Part shown: positions 8,017 through 16,394 of the stretch, piece after piece
How the letters are laid out: every line of letters begins with the position of its first letter
Position numbering within the stretch: position 1 is the stretch's first letter
Assembly: GCA_036747335.1 (NCBI GenBank)
Contig: DAIOCL010000040.1
Span: forward strand, 1 to 23,082
Reading direction: 5' to 3'
DNA: 23,082 nt
DNA from: UBA4660 sp002405435
Lineage (GTDB): Bacteria > Bacteroidota > Bacteroidia > Flavobacteriales_D > Sanyastnellaceae
Program-made: the position numbers and the translations under genes
Notes under the pieces: model-generated
Told to the model about the DNA's origin: nothing
What the model saw: the letters and a program-made list of their open reading frames with translations, nothing else
The model's database searches: none

Positions 8017-9110
8017 GCCAGTACTTGTTGGTAGAGTTGGATGAGCGTCTGTGCTTCAGACTCCCAATTGAACACGGTCTGAACCGCTTTTTTACCCAAA
8101 GCCCCTTCGCGGGCGGCCCTGTCCGGATCGCTCAGGTAACCATTGATTGTTTCTGCGAATGCCCGGGCATCGAAGATGTTGGTGACGGCACCGCACTGGT
8201 GGTCGAGCAGAATCTGCTTCCACAAGGCGATGTCGGAGGTGATTACCGGTATGCCGGCGGCCATGTACTCAAACATTTTCACAGGCAAGGCTTCGCTATA
8301 GCCCGGAGAGGGGTGAAGGGGTACGAGGCCGACACCTGATTGAGTCAGCACTTCCCTGACGTTGTTGCGCGTGAGGAAGCCGAGGTATTGGACCCTCGGC
8401 CATGCGGCGTGCTTCCGGACTTCATCAAGCAATTCGGGTGGTGAAAACTGACCACCAAGCAAGAGTGTGGCCTTGGTGTACATCATGGCGTCAAGCAATT
8501 CGAAGATGCCTCTTGAGCGGGTAATGCTGCCGATATAACAAATGGCCGGTGTGCCGGGCTTGCCAAGGGTACTTTCAAGTTCGGTCAGACTGGGGTAGTT
8601 GCGCACGGCTACCGCAAGTGGATTGACGGCAAGAAATCTGTCTCGTATGTGTTCGGTGGCACAGACCACCGCGCTTACTTTTTTCACCCGACGGTTTTCC
8701 CAGCGTTCGACCAGGGCCGAAAGCCAGCCGGCCATCCATGACGGGATGTAGTGTTTGTGTCTGATTTGCCGGGGAAGGTCTTCGTGGCTGTCGTAAATAA
8801 CTTTTTTGCCCTGCCGTACCAATTTCACGGCCACGCCGAGCAGTTCAGGGTCATGCACATGAAAGAGCGCTGCATCATGCTGCAGTGCAGCCCTGAGCAC
8901 ACGTTTTCTGCCTATGAGCCACCGGCGAATGCGTCCGCCCGCAAAGGGAAGCACTTCCACCCGAACACCATCTGCCAGACCGGGCGTGCCGCGAAGGGAG
9001 AGCAGTGAAACCTCGTAGCCGTGGTGGGCAAGGCTTCGGCATTCTTTCAGGAAGATGCGCGGGTCATCTGCGCGGTGAACGGAGGTAAGATGACAGACAT
9101 GGACAGCCAT
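8013..9110 (-). CDS. Family 4 glycosyltransferase
   Basis: This is a 365-residue GT-B enzyme with two Rossmann-like halves. The N-terminal half opens MAVHVCHLTSVHRADDPRIF and contains HVHDPELLG and IYDSHEDLP. The C-terminal half contains ICYIGSITRSRGI and the GT4 EX7E motif, Glu273 to Glu281 in SEALPVKMFE, followed by AAGIPVI. Such retaining transferases add a sugar from a nucleotide-sugar donor to a growing surface glycan at the cytoplasmic membrane. I prefer the ATG at 9108-9110 because the Rossmann strand begins immediately after it. An ATG at 9140 would add ten residues with no family counterpart. It lies 50 bp downstream of the adhesin stop and overlaps the GT2 gene by four bases. Donor sugar unknown. 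Confidence 0.9.
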   Translation of the reverse strand: MAVHVCHLTSVHRADDPRIFLKECRSLAHHGYEVSLLSLRGTPGLADGVRVEVLPFAGGRIRRWLIGRKRVLRAALQHDAALFHVHDPELLGVAVKLVRQGKKVIYDSHEDLPRQIRHKHYIPSWMAGWLSALVERWENRRVKKVSAVVCATEHIRDRFLAVNPLAVAVRNYPSLTELESTLGKPGTPAICYIGSITRSRGIFELLDAMMYTKATLLLGGQFSPPELLDEVRKHAAWPRVQYLGFLTRNNVREVLTQSGVGLVPLHPSPGYSEALPVKMFEYMAAGIPVITSDIALWKQILLDHQCGAVTNIFDARAFAETINGYLSDPDRAAREGALGKKAVQTVFNWESEAQTLIQLYQQVLA

Positions 9111-9160
9111 ACGGCGGCAAAATACATACGGACCCCGCATTCCAGCCCGGAGGCGGTATA

Positions 9161-12100
9161 TCAGCGCGCAATGACTACCCGGGCTGTCGTGCTGCCCGTG
9201 CCGGTGGTCAGTCGCAGGAGGTAGTTACCGCCGGCCAGCGCAGAAACATCCAGCGTGCGTGCGTTAAAATCGCGCAGCACCAATCTGCCCGACATATCCG
9301 TCAGTTCAACGGTGAAGGCCGCAGCTGCGGTATTCAGGTTAAGCCAGTCGCCCGCAGGAACGGGGAATACCTCAAAAAGCGGTTCGCCGGTTATATCACT
9401 GATACCGGTGACCAACACATTTCCTTCCGCAGTGCAGCCCTGGCTGTCGGTTACGAGCAGCGCATACGTGCCCTGCTGAGCCGCATCCGTCAGCACCAGG
9501 GCCTGTTCGTTGCTGACGATTACACCTTCCTCATTGGTCCAGACAAAGGAGTAGGGAGAAGTGCCACCGGTTACTTCATATGTGGAACTTCCGCCCGGTG
9601 TATCGTTGATGGCATCGGCCGTCAGTCCAATGATGGTGAGCGCGGCCTCGGGTTGTTCAATCACAAAGGTTTCCTGCAGGTCGATGCTGCACACAGCGGA
9701 GTTTTGCACGTTCACTGTGTAGCTGCCAGCCGGCAGGTTGGTCAAATTTTGCAGCGAACTTCCATTGCTCCAGTCGAAACTGAAGGTGCCCAATGCACCC
9801 GCTACCTCAATGGCGATGCTGCCGTTGTTTGCACCCAGGCAGGAAACATGCTGCACAGCAGATTCAGTCAGGGTGACCGGGATGACCCCGGTGACGATAA
9901 CCGTTATCTCCCCGTCGGTGCACAGCGGGTTGGACCCGTCATCGCAGACCGTGTATGTTATCTGCACCTCACCTTCAAATCCGCTGTCAGGGGTATAGAT
10001 CAATGTATGCGTGAGCGCAGAAATATCAACACTGCCGCTGCTTGCGCCCGCTGACGTAATGACCAGGTCATTGTCAGCGTCCTCCGCATCACTGATATAG
10101 GCGTTGAGGGCAATGCTCGCCTGCTGGTCCTGACAGATCGAGGTTTGTGCCGGGATGACCACCGGTGCTGAGTTGGGCTCATCGATATAGATGATGAGCG
10201 AGGCCGAGTCGCAGGCTCCGCAGGGATCGCAGGCCATGTAGACGATGGTTTCCACTCCGGTGAATCCGTCGTTGGGCAGGTAGGAGAACGATCCGTTAAA
10301 ATTGAGAATAAACAATCCGTTCTGCGCAGTAACGAGTGTCTGGTAGGTGAGTATTTCGGGGTCCAGTTCGATGTCGTTCAGGGCCACATTGCCCAAAAGC
10401 AGCTGGTTGGAAAAACCGAAAGCCTGGTCATCAAGGGTCTGAGGCAGGTCGTTTACGAAAAGGACAGTAATAGAGAGGGTGGCGTTGTCGCAGGCTCCCT
10501 GGCTGTCACAGACGGTATAGACCAATTCATCGGGACCGAAATAATTTACGTCGGGCGTATAGGTAAGGAGACCGCCCATAAGTGTATAGCTGCCGTGTGC
10601 AGGCGGGGTGATGACGGAGAAGGTTAGCACATCGCCATCGATATCGGCATCATCTGCAGCCAGGTTGACTGTCTGTGTATCGTCTTCCTGCAAAACGAGT
10701 ACGTCATCTCCGGCCACCGGCGCATCGTTGACAGGTGTCACTGATATCTGTATCATGGCCGTTGCACAGGCGCCCTGCGGGTCGCAGGCACTGAACATGG
10801 CGGTGCCTGTGCCGTTGTAGTTGGCCGGCGGTGTATAACTGAAATTTCCGTTCGGCAACACGGTCAGCTCTCCCTCTACGTTGTCATTGGCGGTGAGGAG
10901 AGAGAAAATAAGTTGAACACTTTCCACATCGTTGGCAAACGCGGCCAGTGAACCGCTTAGCGCCGCGTCTTCATTCGTGGTGAAGGCGCCATTTGCTGCC
11001 GAAGGGAGGTCGTTGACTGGATTGATAACGATAGTCAGCGTGCCAGTGGCGCAGGAAGCGGAAGGGTCACATGCGGTATACGACAATACCTCTGTGCCGT
11101 TGGCATTGGGTGCCGGTGTATAGGTGAATGAACCGCCGGCGTTGAATTGTATGGCGCCGAACTGGGGGGTATCGGTGAGTGAGAAGGTGAGTGATTCTCC
11201 GTCAAAATCGTAATCGTTTGTGGAGACAGCTGCCGAAAGTTGACCATCCTCGGCCAGAGAGAATGTGTCGGGCTGGGCTACCGGCGTGTCATTGGCCTGG
11301 CCTACATTGAGCGTGATGGTTGCCGTATCGCATGCACCTTCATCATCACAGGCCTGGTAAGTAAAACTATCTGTGCCCGTGAAATCCGCGAAAGGAGCGT
11401 AGAAAAAGCTGCCATTCGTATCGAAGATTAAGTTTCCGAACAGCGGCTGCGTAAGCAAGGTATAGCTAAGGTTATCGTCATCCACGTCGCTGTCGTTCAG
11501 CGATACGTCTCCGTTTTCCGGCATATCCTCCCCAATATTTTGAGACTCGTCAACAGCCTGCGGCGTGTCGTTGATGGCCTCAACCACAATAATTAAGGTG
11601 CCCGATGCACTGAGGCCACCGCTGTCGGTAGCCTGGTAGGCAATCACTTCTGTTCCATGCCAGTCTTGGTCGGGCGCGTAGTAAAAACTGCCATTCGACG
11701 AAAGGGTAAAGACGCCGTGAGACGCACCATCGGCGACATAGGAGAGCACCGGATCTTCCACGTCGCTGTCGTTGGCAGCCAGTGACTGAGAGAAGGGCTG
11801 GTCTTCACCGGTGTTAAAAGTTTCTCCGGCCACAATGGGTGCATCGTTGACAGCGGCTGTGGTGATGGTCAGGGTTGCATTGTCGAAGGCACCTGCGCCG
11901 TCGGTGGCGCGGTAAGTGATAACCTGCAGGCCAAACCAGTTGGCCGGAGGCACAAAACTGAACGTGCCATTGCTGTTGAGGTTGAAGACTCCGTTGGTAG
12001 GTCCGGTAATCACCGTGAAGGTCAGAGGTGTGCCGTCGGCATCGGTGTCGTTGGCCGCCACATTTCCATTCAGCGTTACGTCTTCATTGGTTGCGGCCAC

Positions 12101-14461
12101 GTCATCATTGGCAACCGGAATATCGTTGACGCTGTTTACGGTGATGGTAAGCGTCGCGGTGTCCTCAAGTCCAAAGATGTCTACCGTGAGGTAAGTAACC
12201 GTCACAACGCCGAACCAGTTGGCTGCCGGAGTGAAGGTAAAGGTGCCGTTGAGGTTCATAATGAGTGAGCCTACGGTGACGGGAGAAAGCAGGGAATATT
12301 CCAGCAAATGGTTTTCAGCGTCAGTATCGTTGAGCGCTACATTGCCGGAAACCGCCGCATCTTCATTAGTGGAAAAAACATCGTTGACGGCATTGGGGGC
12401 GTCGTTGACATCACCTACTTCAATAACCAGATTGGCAGTGTCGCTCGCTCCGGCCGGGTCGGTAGCCGTGTACACGATGACCTCCATGCCAAACCAATTG
12501 AGGTTGGGGGTGTAGCTGTAGCTGCCGTTGGCATTCAGGGTGAAAGTGCCGTGGTTGGCACCGGTAACTACGGCGAAAGTGAGCGGCTGACCATCCGCAT
12601 CGGTATCATTCGATGCAACTGAGCCGCTGACTGCGACGTCCTCGTCTGTAAAGGCAAAATCATTGTTGGCGACAGGAATGTCATTGACCGGAGCAATGGT
12701 TATGGTCACGTATGCGAGGTCTCCGACGCCGCAGGGATCATAATTCATGTAGGTAAAGGTGGCCACGCCTGACCAGTTGGCCGGGGGTATGTAGGTAAAG
12801 TTGCCACCATTACCCATGTTGAGCGTGCCTATGCTGACCGCCTGAACAAGGTCAAAGATCATCGTTTCGTTTTCCGGTTCGATGTCATTAAGAAAGACAT
12901 TGCCTGTTAAAGGAGTATCTTCAGAACCGTTGAAAAAGTCATCGAAGGCAATCGGGGTATCATTGACTTCAAACACCTCAAACAACAGCATGGCTGCGTC
13001 GCACAGACCGCCGGCATCGCAGGCATTATAGACGACAAAGTCAAGTCCTGAAAAGTTGAGATTGGGCGTATAGGTAAAGGTGCCGTTGCTGTTCATTATG
13101 AGGGTGCCCTGGTTCGCGTTGTCGGTTATCGTATACAGAAGGGCATCGCCGTCAGGATCGGTGTCGTTCAGCGCGACACTTCCTGTCCAGGGTTCGTCTT
13201 CATTCATGTAAACCGTTTCGTCATTGGCTACCGGGGTTTCATTTACGTTCACAACCGTGATGGTTACCAGGGCAATGGTCTGCTCACCAAAGGGGTCAAT
13301 GGCCACATAGTTGAAGGTGTTGACTCCTACAAAATTTGGTGATGGTGTATAGGTGAAGTCTCCATCTTCCTGAAGCACGAGGATTCCGTTGGCGGGAAAC
13401 GTGAGTGCCGAGCATACGAGCGTTTCCTGCTCTACTTCCATGTCATTGATCAGCACGTTGCCGGTGAGCACACCATCCTCGTTGACCGTGTAGAAGTCAT
13501 TTACCGGCATAGGTGGGTCATTGACATCACCCACTTCGAGGGTTAGGGTTGCCTGGTCGCACAGGCCGGCCGGATCGCATGCCTGGTACCACGCGAGCAG
13601 GCTTCCATTGAAGTTTGCAGCGGGTGTGAAGGAAAAGGTGCCGTTAGCATTGATCACCAGGTTTCCGCTGGAAGGTGGTGTGACGAGGCTATAGGTCAGC
13701 GGGTCCGCATTGGGATCGCTGTCGTTGGCAGCAAGGTTACCCCCGGCCACGGAGTCTTCATTCAGGAAGAGGTAATCGTCGATGGCCACGGGCGGTCCGT
13801 TGGGTGGCGTTACAGTGATGAACAAGGTCGAAACATCACAGGCCAGGCAGGGGTCACAACCCGAAACGACTGCTGTTACCACACCGGTAAAGCCCGGTGT
13901 CGGGGTGTAGCTGAAATTACCGTTGGTGCTCAGGGTGAATATGCCGCTTGAAGGACCGCTGAGCAGGAAGAAGCTGATGGGCTCATCATCGAGGTCAACA
14001 TCGTTGAGTGCGAGGTTGCCCGAAACGGTCTGGCCCTGCGGTGCGGTTACCATATCATCGCCCAGGGTAGGGGGGTCGTTGACAAAAAATACTGCCACCA
14101 GCAACTCGCCTATATCGCACAACCCACCCGGGTCACAGACCTGATAGTAGATGAATTCCAGGCCGTACTCGTTGGCATTGGGGGTGTAGGTAAAGGTTCC
14201 GTTCGGATTGATGACGATGGTGCCGTCAGGTGTTCCGGTTAGCAGGGTATAGGTGAGTACATTGTTGTTGGGGTCCCAGTCATTTTCGGCCAGGTTGCCC
14301 GAGACGGGAATGTTTTCCTGGGTAATAGCTTCGTCATCGCCGGCAACGGGAGGTAGGTTTTGCGCGTGCAAAGCCGCCGACAGTGACAGGGAGAAAACGC
14401 ACAGCAGCGCGCACCGGGAAATCAGTTTCTGTTGAATAAGAACAGCAAGGAAAGGCATCAT
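9161..14461 (-). CDS. Giant T9SS-secreted adhesin-like protein with about 15 tandem-95 (cadherin-like) repeats
   Basis: The product has 1766 residues. It begins with a signal peptide (hydrophobic CALLCVFSLSLSAALHA, cleavage probably before QN at residues 34-35). Fifteen consecutive repeats of about 93 residues follow (36-1431), each with an NEDxxxxGNxxxNDxDxDG-like start, a GTFxxxxNGxFxYTPxxNxxG core and a VND linker. Residues 1432-1527 form a divergent sixteenth unit, 1528-1610 a SprB-type repeat, and 1611-1691 a second Ig/PKD-like unit. A type A T9SS sorting domain occupies 1692-1766, with FPVPAGDWLNL, VELTDMSGRLVL and GGNYLLRL motifs. Expected route: Sec, then T9SS, then surface attachment or release. 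The Asp/Asn-rich loops suggest calcium binding. The tandem ATG at 14456-14461 is chosen because a TTG at 14521 would overlap the candidate promoter. A role in adhesion or gliding is inferred from family. Confidence 0.92.
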   Translation of the reverse strand: MMPFLAVLIQQKLISRCALLCVFSLSLSAALHAQNLPPVAGDDEAITQENIPVSGNLAENDWDPNNNVLTYTLLTGTPDGTIVINPNGTFTYTPNANEYGLEFIYYQVCDPGGLCDIGELLVAVFFVNDPPTLGDDMVTAPQGQTVSGNLALNDVDLDDEPISFFLLSGPSSGIFTLSTNGNFSYTPTPGFTGVVTAVVSGCDPCLACDVSTLFITVTPPNGPPVAIDDYLFLNEDSVAGGNLAANDSDPNADPLTYSLVTPPSSGNLVINANGTFSFTPAANFNGSLLAWYQACDPAGLCDQATLTLEVGDVNDPPMPVNDFYTVNEDGVLTGNVLINDMEVEQETLVCSALTFPANGILVLQEDGDFTYTPSPNFVGVNTFNYVAIDPFGEQTIALVTITVVNVNETPVANDETVYMNEDEPWTGSVALNDTDPDGDALLYTITDNANQGTLIMNSNGTFTYTPNLNFSGLDFVVYNACDAGGLCDAAMLLFEVFEVNDTPIAFDDFFNGSEDTPLTGNVFLNDIEPENETMIFDLVQAVSIGTLNMGNGGNFTYIPPANWSGVATFTYMNYDPCGVGDLAYVTITIAPVNDIPVANNDFAFTDEDVAVSGSVASNDTDADGQPLTFAVVTGANHGTFTLNANGSYSYTPNLNWFGMEVIVYTATDPAGASDTANLVIEVGDVNDAPNAVNDVFSTNEDAAVSGNVALNDTDAENHLLEYSLLSPVTVGSLIMNLNGTFTFTPAANWFGVVTVTYLTVDIFGLEDTATLTITVNSVNDIPVANDDVAATNEDVTLNGNVAANDTDADGTPLTFTVITGPTNGVFNLNSNGTFSFVPPANWFGLQVITYRATDGAGAFDNATLTITTAAVNDAPIVAGETFNTGEDQPFSQSLAANDSDVEDPVLSYVADGASHGVFTLSSNGSFYYAPDQDWHGTEVIAYQATDSGGLSASGTLIIVVEAINDTPQAVDESQNIGEDMPENGDVSLNDSDVDDDNLSYTLLTQPLFGNLIFDTNGSFFYAPFADFTGTDSFTYQACDDEGACDTATITLNVGQANDTPVAQPDTFSLAEDGQLSAAVSTNDYDFDGESLTFSLTDTPQFGAIQFNAGGSFTYTPAPNANGTEVLSYTACDPSASCATGTLTIVINPVNDLPSAANGAFTTNEDAALSGSLAAFANDVESVQLIFSLLTANDNVEGELTVLPNGNFSYTPPANYNGTGTAMFSACDPQGACATAMIQISVTPVNDAPVAGDDVLVLQEDDTQTVNLAADDADIDGDVLTFSVITPPAHGSYTLMGGLLTYTPDVNYFGPDELVYTVCDSQGACDNATLSITVLFVNDLPQTLDDQAFGFSNQLLLGNVALNDIELDPEILTYQTLVTAQNGLFILNFNGSFSYLPNDGFTGVETIVYMACDPCGACDSASLIIYIDEPNSAPVVIPAQTSICQDQQASIALNAYISDAEDADNDLVITSAGASSGSVDISALTHTLIYTPDSGFEGEVQITYTVCDDGSNPLCTDGEITVIVTGVIPVTLTESAVQHVSCLGANNGSIAIEVAGALGTFSFDWSNGSSLQNLTNLPAGSYTVNVQNSAVCSIDLQETFVIEQPEAALTIIGLTADAINDTPGGSSTYEVTGGTSPYSFVWTNEEGVIVSNEQALVLTDAAQQGTYALLVTDSQGCTAEGNVLVTGISDITGEPLFEVFPVPAGDWLNLNTAAAAFTVELTDMSGRLVLRDFNARTLDVSALAGGNYLLRLTTGTGSTTARVVIAR
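9164..9388 (-). other. T9SS type A C-terminal sorting domain (coding segment)
   Basis: This segment encodes the last 75 residues of the giant protein. It shows the three conserved blocks of the family: FPVPAGDWLNL (usually xPNPxxxxLxI), VELTDMSGRLVL (the V-x-D-x-x-GR motif) and LDVSALAGGNYLLRL (the LxxGxYxLRL motif). The domain directs passage through the outer membrane by the T9SS and is normally removed by the sortase PorU. Confidence 0.88.
9632..9880 (-). other. SprB-type repeat (coding segment)
   Basis: Residues 1528-1610 of the giant protein carry the pattern of the SprB repeat. VSCLGANNGSIAIEVAG is followed by an aromatic WSNGSS turn, LPAGSYTVNV and a second Cys near VCSIDLQ. SprB is the gliding adhesin of Flavobacterium johnsoniae. 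The repeat also occurs in many non-gliding T9SS cargo proteins, so it marks surface export rather than motility. Confidence 0.75.
10169..14356 (-). repeat. Fifteen tandem ~279-bp coding repeats (tandem-95 / cadherin-like)
   Basis: The central 4.19 kb of the giant gene divides into 15 units averaging 93 codons, each ending in a VND, VNE, AND, PNG or PNS linker before a [ILAPT]P start. The units are diverged: neighbouring copies share the motif skeleton but not long identical DNA stretches. The array therefore looks old and is not a recent amplification. Units 1-3, 5 and 11-15 carry cysteine pairs and units 4 and 6-10 do not. Confidence 0.9.
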
Positions 14462-14499
14462 GGTTTTCAGTTTAGGTTGGGCCTTTACGGTATCAGCAA

Positions 14500-14516
14500 G
14501 CGGCCCTTCGGCCGAA
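14500..14516 (-). promoter_or_regulatory. Hairpin in the leader of the adhesin gene
   Basis: On the minus strand CGGCC-GAAG-GGCCG forms a 5-bp GC stem with a 4-nt loop. The overlapping TTCGGCCGAA at 14507-14516 is a perfect 10-bp palindrome. It lies between the candidate promoter and the start codon, about 40 nt before the ATG. It could be an mRNA structure or a protein site. No T run follows. Confidence 0.3.
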
Positions 14517-14518
14517 TG

Positions 14519-14551
14519 CAAAAATAACGGCGAATCCGTTCATAAAACCAA
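14519..14551 (-). promoter_or_regulatory. Candidate sigma-A promoter for the adhesin gene
   Basis: On the minus strand TATTTTTG (14519-14526) matches TAnnTTTG exactly, and TTGG (14548-14551) lies 21 bp upstream in place of the TTTG -33 element. Initiation here would leave a leader of about 50 nt. The aroE stop is about 30 bp upstream, so the adhesin may also receive read-through. Confidence 0.45.
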
Positions 14552-14580
14552 GAGAAACTTAGGTAAAAAGACAAAGGCGG

Positions 14581-15327
14581 TCAGGCTGGGGGCGCACTCC
14601 AGCGCTGCCAGCCCAATTCGGCCTGTAAGTACAACATTTCCAGCCCATTAAGAACAGTTGCGCCCTGGGCTGCCGCCGCGGCAAGCAGCGGGGTTTGGGC
14701 GGGGTTGTACACCAGATCATAGACCAGGTGTTCCGGACCGATGGCGCCAAGGGGAATGTCAGGTGCGTCACCGGTGTTGGGAAACTGGCCCACCGGCGTG
14801 GTATTGACCACCAGTTTGCAGCGGCGCAGCCATTCGGGGCTAACCTGGTTGTACGTAACCGTTTCCGGGCTGGGTTGCCGGGTGACGGTGGTAACGGCAA
14901 TACCCAGGCTGCGCAGCACATAGCGCACCGCTGCGGCAGCTCCTCCGTTTCCCAGCACCACGGCCCTGTCATGTCCATGCGTGAGGAAAGGCAGCAGTGT
15001 TTTCCGGAATGCGGGGGCATCGGTGTTATGGCCGGTCCATAGGCCCTGCGCACTTATTGACACACAATTGACGGCACCGATATCACGGGCTTCGTCGGAG
15101 AGGACATCCAGTGCAGCGATAACTGCCTGCTTGTGGGGAATGGTGACATTAAATCCACCCAAATCGCTTATGTTTTCAAGGGTGGGCCGGATCCTGTCCG
15201 CCGAGGGTATTTCAAACAGCCGGTATTCATAGCCTTCATATCCAACGGCCGAGAATTTTTGCGCAAACCAGCGGGCTGAAAAGGAATGGCCAAGCGGAAA
15301 ACCTACCAGTCCGAATACCTTATGCAT
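14581..15327 (-). CDS. aroE: Shikimate dehydrogenase
   Basis: AroE reduces 3-dehydroshikimate to shikimate with NADPH, the fourth step of chorismate and aromatic amino acid synthesis in the cytosol. The 248-residue protein shows the shikimate-binding GHSFS (13-17), NVTIPHK with catalytic Lys66, and NTDA with catalytic Asp103. It also has the nucleotide-binding loop GNGGAAAAV (126-134), then NTTPVG, DLVYNPAQTPLL and a C-terminal NGLEMLYLQAE. Length is slightly short for the family but all motifs are present. The ATG at 15325-15327 overlaps the end of the DedA gene by eight bases, which points to co-expression in the leftward run. Confidence 0.95.
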   Translation of the reverse strand: MHKVFGLVGFPLGHSFSARWFAQKFSAVGYEGYEYRLFEIPSADRIRPTLENISDLGGFNVTIPHKQAVIAALDVLSDEARDIGAVNCVSISAQGLWTGHNTDAPAFRKTLLPFLTHGHDRAVVLGNGGAAAAVRYVLRSLGIAVTTVTRQPSPETVTYNQVSPEWLRRCKLVVNTTPVGQFPNTGDAPDIPLGAIGPEHLVYDLVYNPAQTPLLAAAAAQGATVLNGLEMLYLQAELGWQRWSAPPA

Positions 15328-15964
15328 CTTTCTTCCCGCTGAATTTGACGCGCAGAAACCCGATTACAATCGGCAGCACAGAGATAAAGATTATGCCGAG
15401 AATGACGGTTTCAAAGTGTTCTTTTACAAAGGGGTTGTTGCCAAACCAGTAACCCAGCAGGCTCAGGCCGGGCACCCAAAGCAGGGCGCCCGCAATGCAA
15501 AACAGGATGTAGCGCGGGTAAGGCATGCTGCCCGCACCGGCTACAAAAGGCGCAATGGTGCGTACGATGGGAATAAAACGCGCCATGATGACAGTTTTGC
15601 CACCGTGCTTCGCGTAAAATGCCTCTGTGCGGTCGATGTAAGACCGTTTAAAGAAGAGGATGCGCTCCCGTTTTTTGATCTGTTTACCGAGGTATTTTCC
15701 AATAAAATAGTTCACATTGTCACCGAGCAGGGCAGCGCCGATGAGCAGGGGGATGAGCACCTGCATTTTCAGTCCTGTATCCTGGGCACAGAGCGCACCG
15801 GCTGCAAACAGCAGCGAATCTCCGGGAAGCAGCGGCATAATCACAAGGCCGGTTTCCACAAATACAATCGTAAATAGAATGACATAGGTGGTGGTGCCGT
15901 ACTCCTGAATCCAGAAGGCCAGTTTTTCATCGATGTGCAGAACAAAATCCAATAGTGTATTCAT
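15320..15964 (-). CDS. DedA family membrane protein
   Basis: This 214-residue integral inner-membrane protein belongs to the DedA/VTT family. Members act as lipid scramblases or transporters (undecaprenyl phosphate recycling is established for some) and affect envelope integrity. Diagnostic features are FVETGLVIMPLLPGDSLLF near residue 35-53 (the E...P.LPG-D motif), GDNVNYFIGKYLG, FYAKHGGKTVIMARFIPIVR with the key Arg residues, and AGAGSMPYPRYILF followed by a G-x-x-x-W stretch. There are four or five hydrophobic segments. The substrate of this member is not readable from the sequence. Its 3' end overlaps aroE by eight bases, and it starts 16 bp after the rhodanese stop. Confidence 0.92.
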   Translation of the reverse strand: MNTLLDFVLHIDEKLAFWIQEYGTTTYVILFTIVFVETGLVIMPLLPGDSLLFAAGALCAQDTGLKMQVLIPLLIGAALLGDNVNYFIGKYLGKQIKKRERILFFKRSYIDRTEAFYAKHGGKTVIMARFIPIVRTIAPFVAGAGSMPYPRYILFCIAGALLWVPGLSLLGYWFGNNPFVKEHFETVILGIIFISVLPIVIGFLRVKFSGKKDA

Positions 15965-15980
15965 AGGGTACCGGGGGTAT

Positions 15981-16298
15981 TCAGGAAATGGTGATACCCG
16001 GATCGACTTCCTTTGACCAGGCCAGGATGCCTCCGTTCAGGCTCAGCAGGTTAGTCATGTTGAATTTTTGCTCGAGCGAATACACCAGGGCAGCGCTCCG
16101 TTTGCCGCTTCGGCAGTGGACAACTACGGGAATGTCTCTGCGCAGTTCTTCAAGCCGATTGAAAACTTCGCCCATCGGAATATGCCGGCCTCCCATGTCG
16201 CCCGCTGCTACCTCATGTTCTTCGCGGATGTCTATCAACTGGTGGGTGATTCCTTCGGTACGCCACCTGAGCAATTCTGCCGGAGTAATTTCTTTCAT
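15981..16298 (-). CDS. Single-domain rhodanese-like protein
   Basis: This 105-residue protein consists of one rhodanese domain. The active-site loop HCRSGKRS places the catalytic Cys at residue 62, with the CxxGxR pattern complete. LIDIREEHEV (21-30) is the CH2A-type motif and GGILAW (near 89-94) the C-terminal motif. Such proteins carry sulfane sulfur as a cysteine persulfide in the cytosol. The physiological acceptor is not evident, and no sulfur-metabolism neighbour is present. The natural ATG is at 16296-16298. Confidence 0.92.
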   Translation of the reverse strand: MKEITPAELLRWRTEGITHQLIDIREEHEVAAGDMGGRHIPMGEVFNRLEELRRDIPVVVHCRSGKRSAALVYSLEQKFNMTNLLSLNGGILAWSKEVDPGITIS

Positions 16299-16317
16299 GT
16301 ATTACAGGATGTGGGTG

Positions 16318-16325
16318 CAAAGATG
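16318..16325 (-). promoter_or_regulatory. Possible -7 box for the rhodanese-dedA-aroE run
   Basis: On the minus strand CATCTTTG matches TAnnTTTG at 7 of 8 positions and lies 19 bp before the rhodanese ATG in the 96-bp gap after the RluA-type gene. The -33 element is not clear. Confidence 0.28.
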
Positions 16326-16394
16326 CTCCATTTGTCTCTCTGGTTTCAGTCAGGCTTTGCGCACTGCAAAAACGCATTGTCTCTTGCCATCACC

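Noticed and set aside
9161..14461. CRISPR-like or other non-coding periodicity
   Set aside because: The period is about 279 bp, the units are diverged, and the reading frame is continuous across all of them. It is a coding repeat array.
9161..14461. Biofilm-associated type I secretion (RTX/VCBS) adhesin
   Set aside because: The tandem-95 repeats occur in such proteins too. Here there is a cleavable signal peptide and a T9SS sorting domain, and no glycine-rich RTX nonapeptides.
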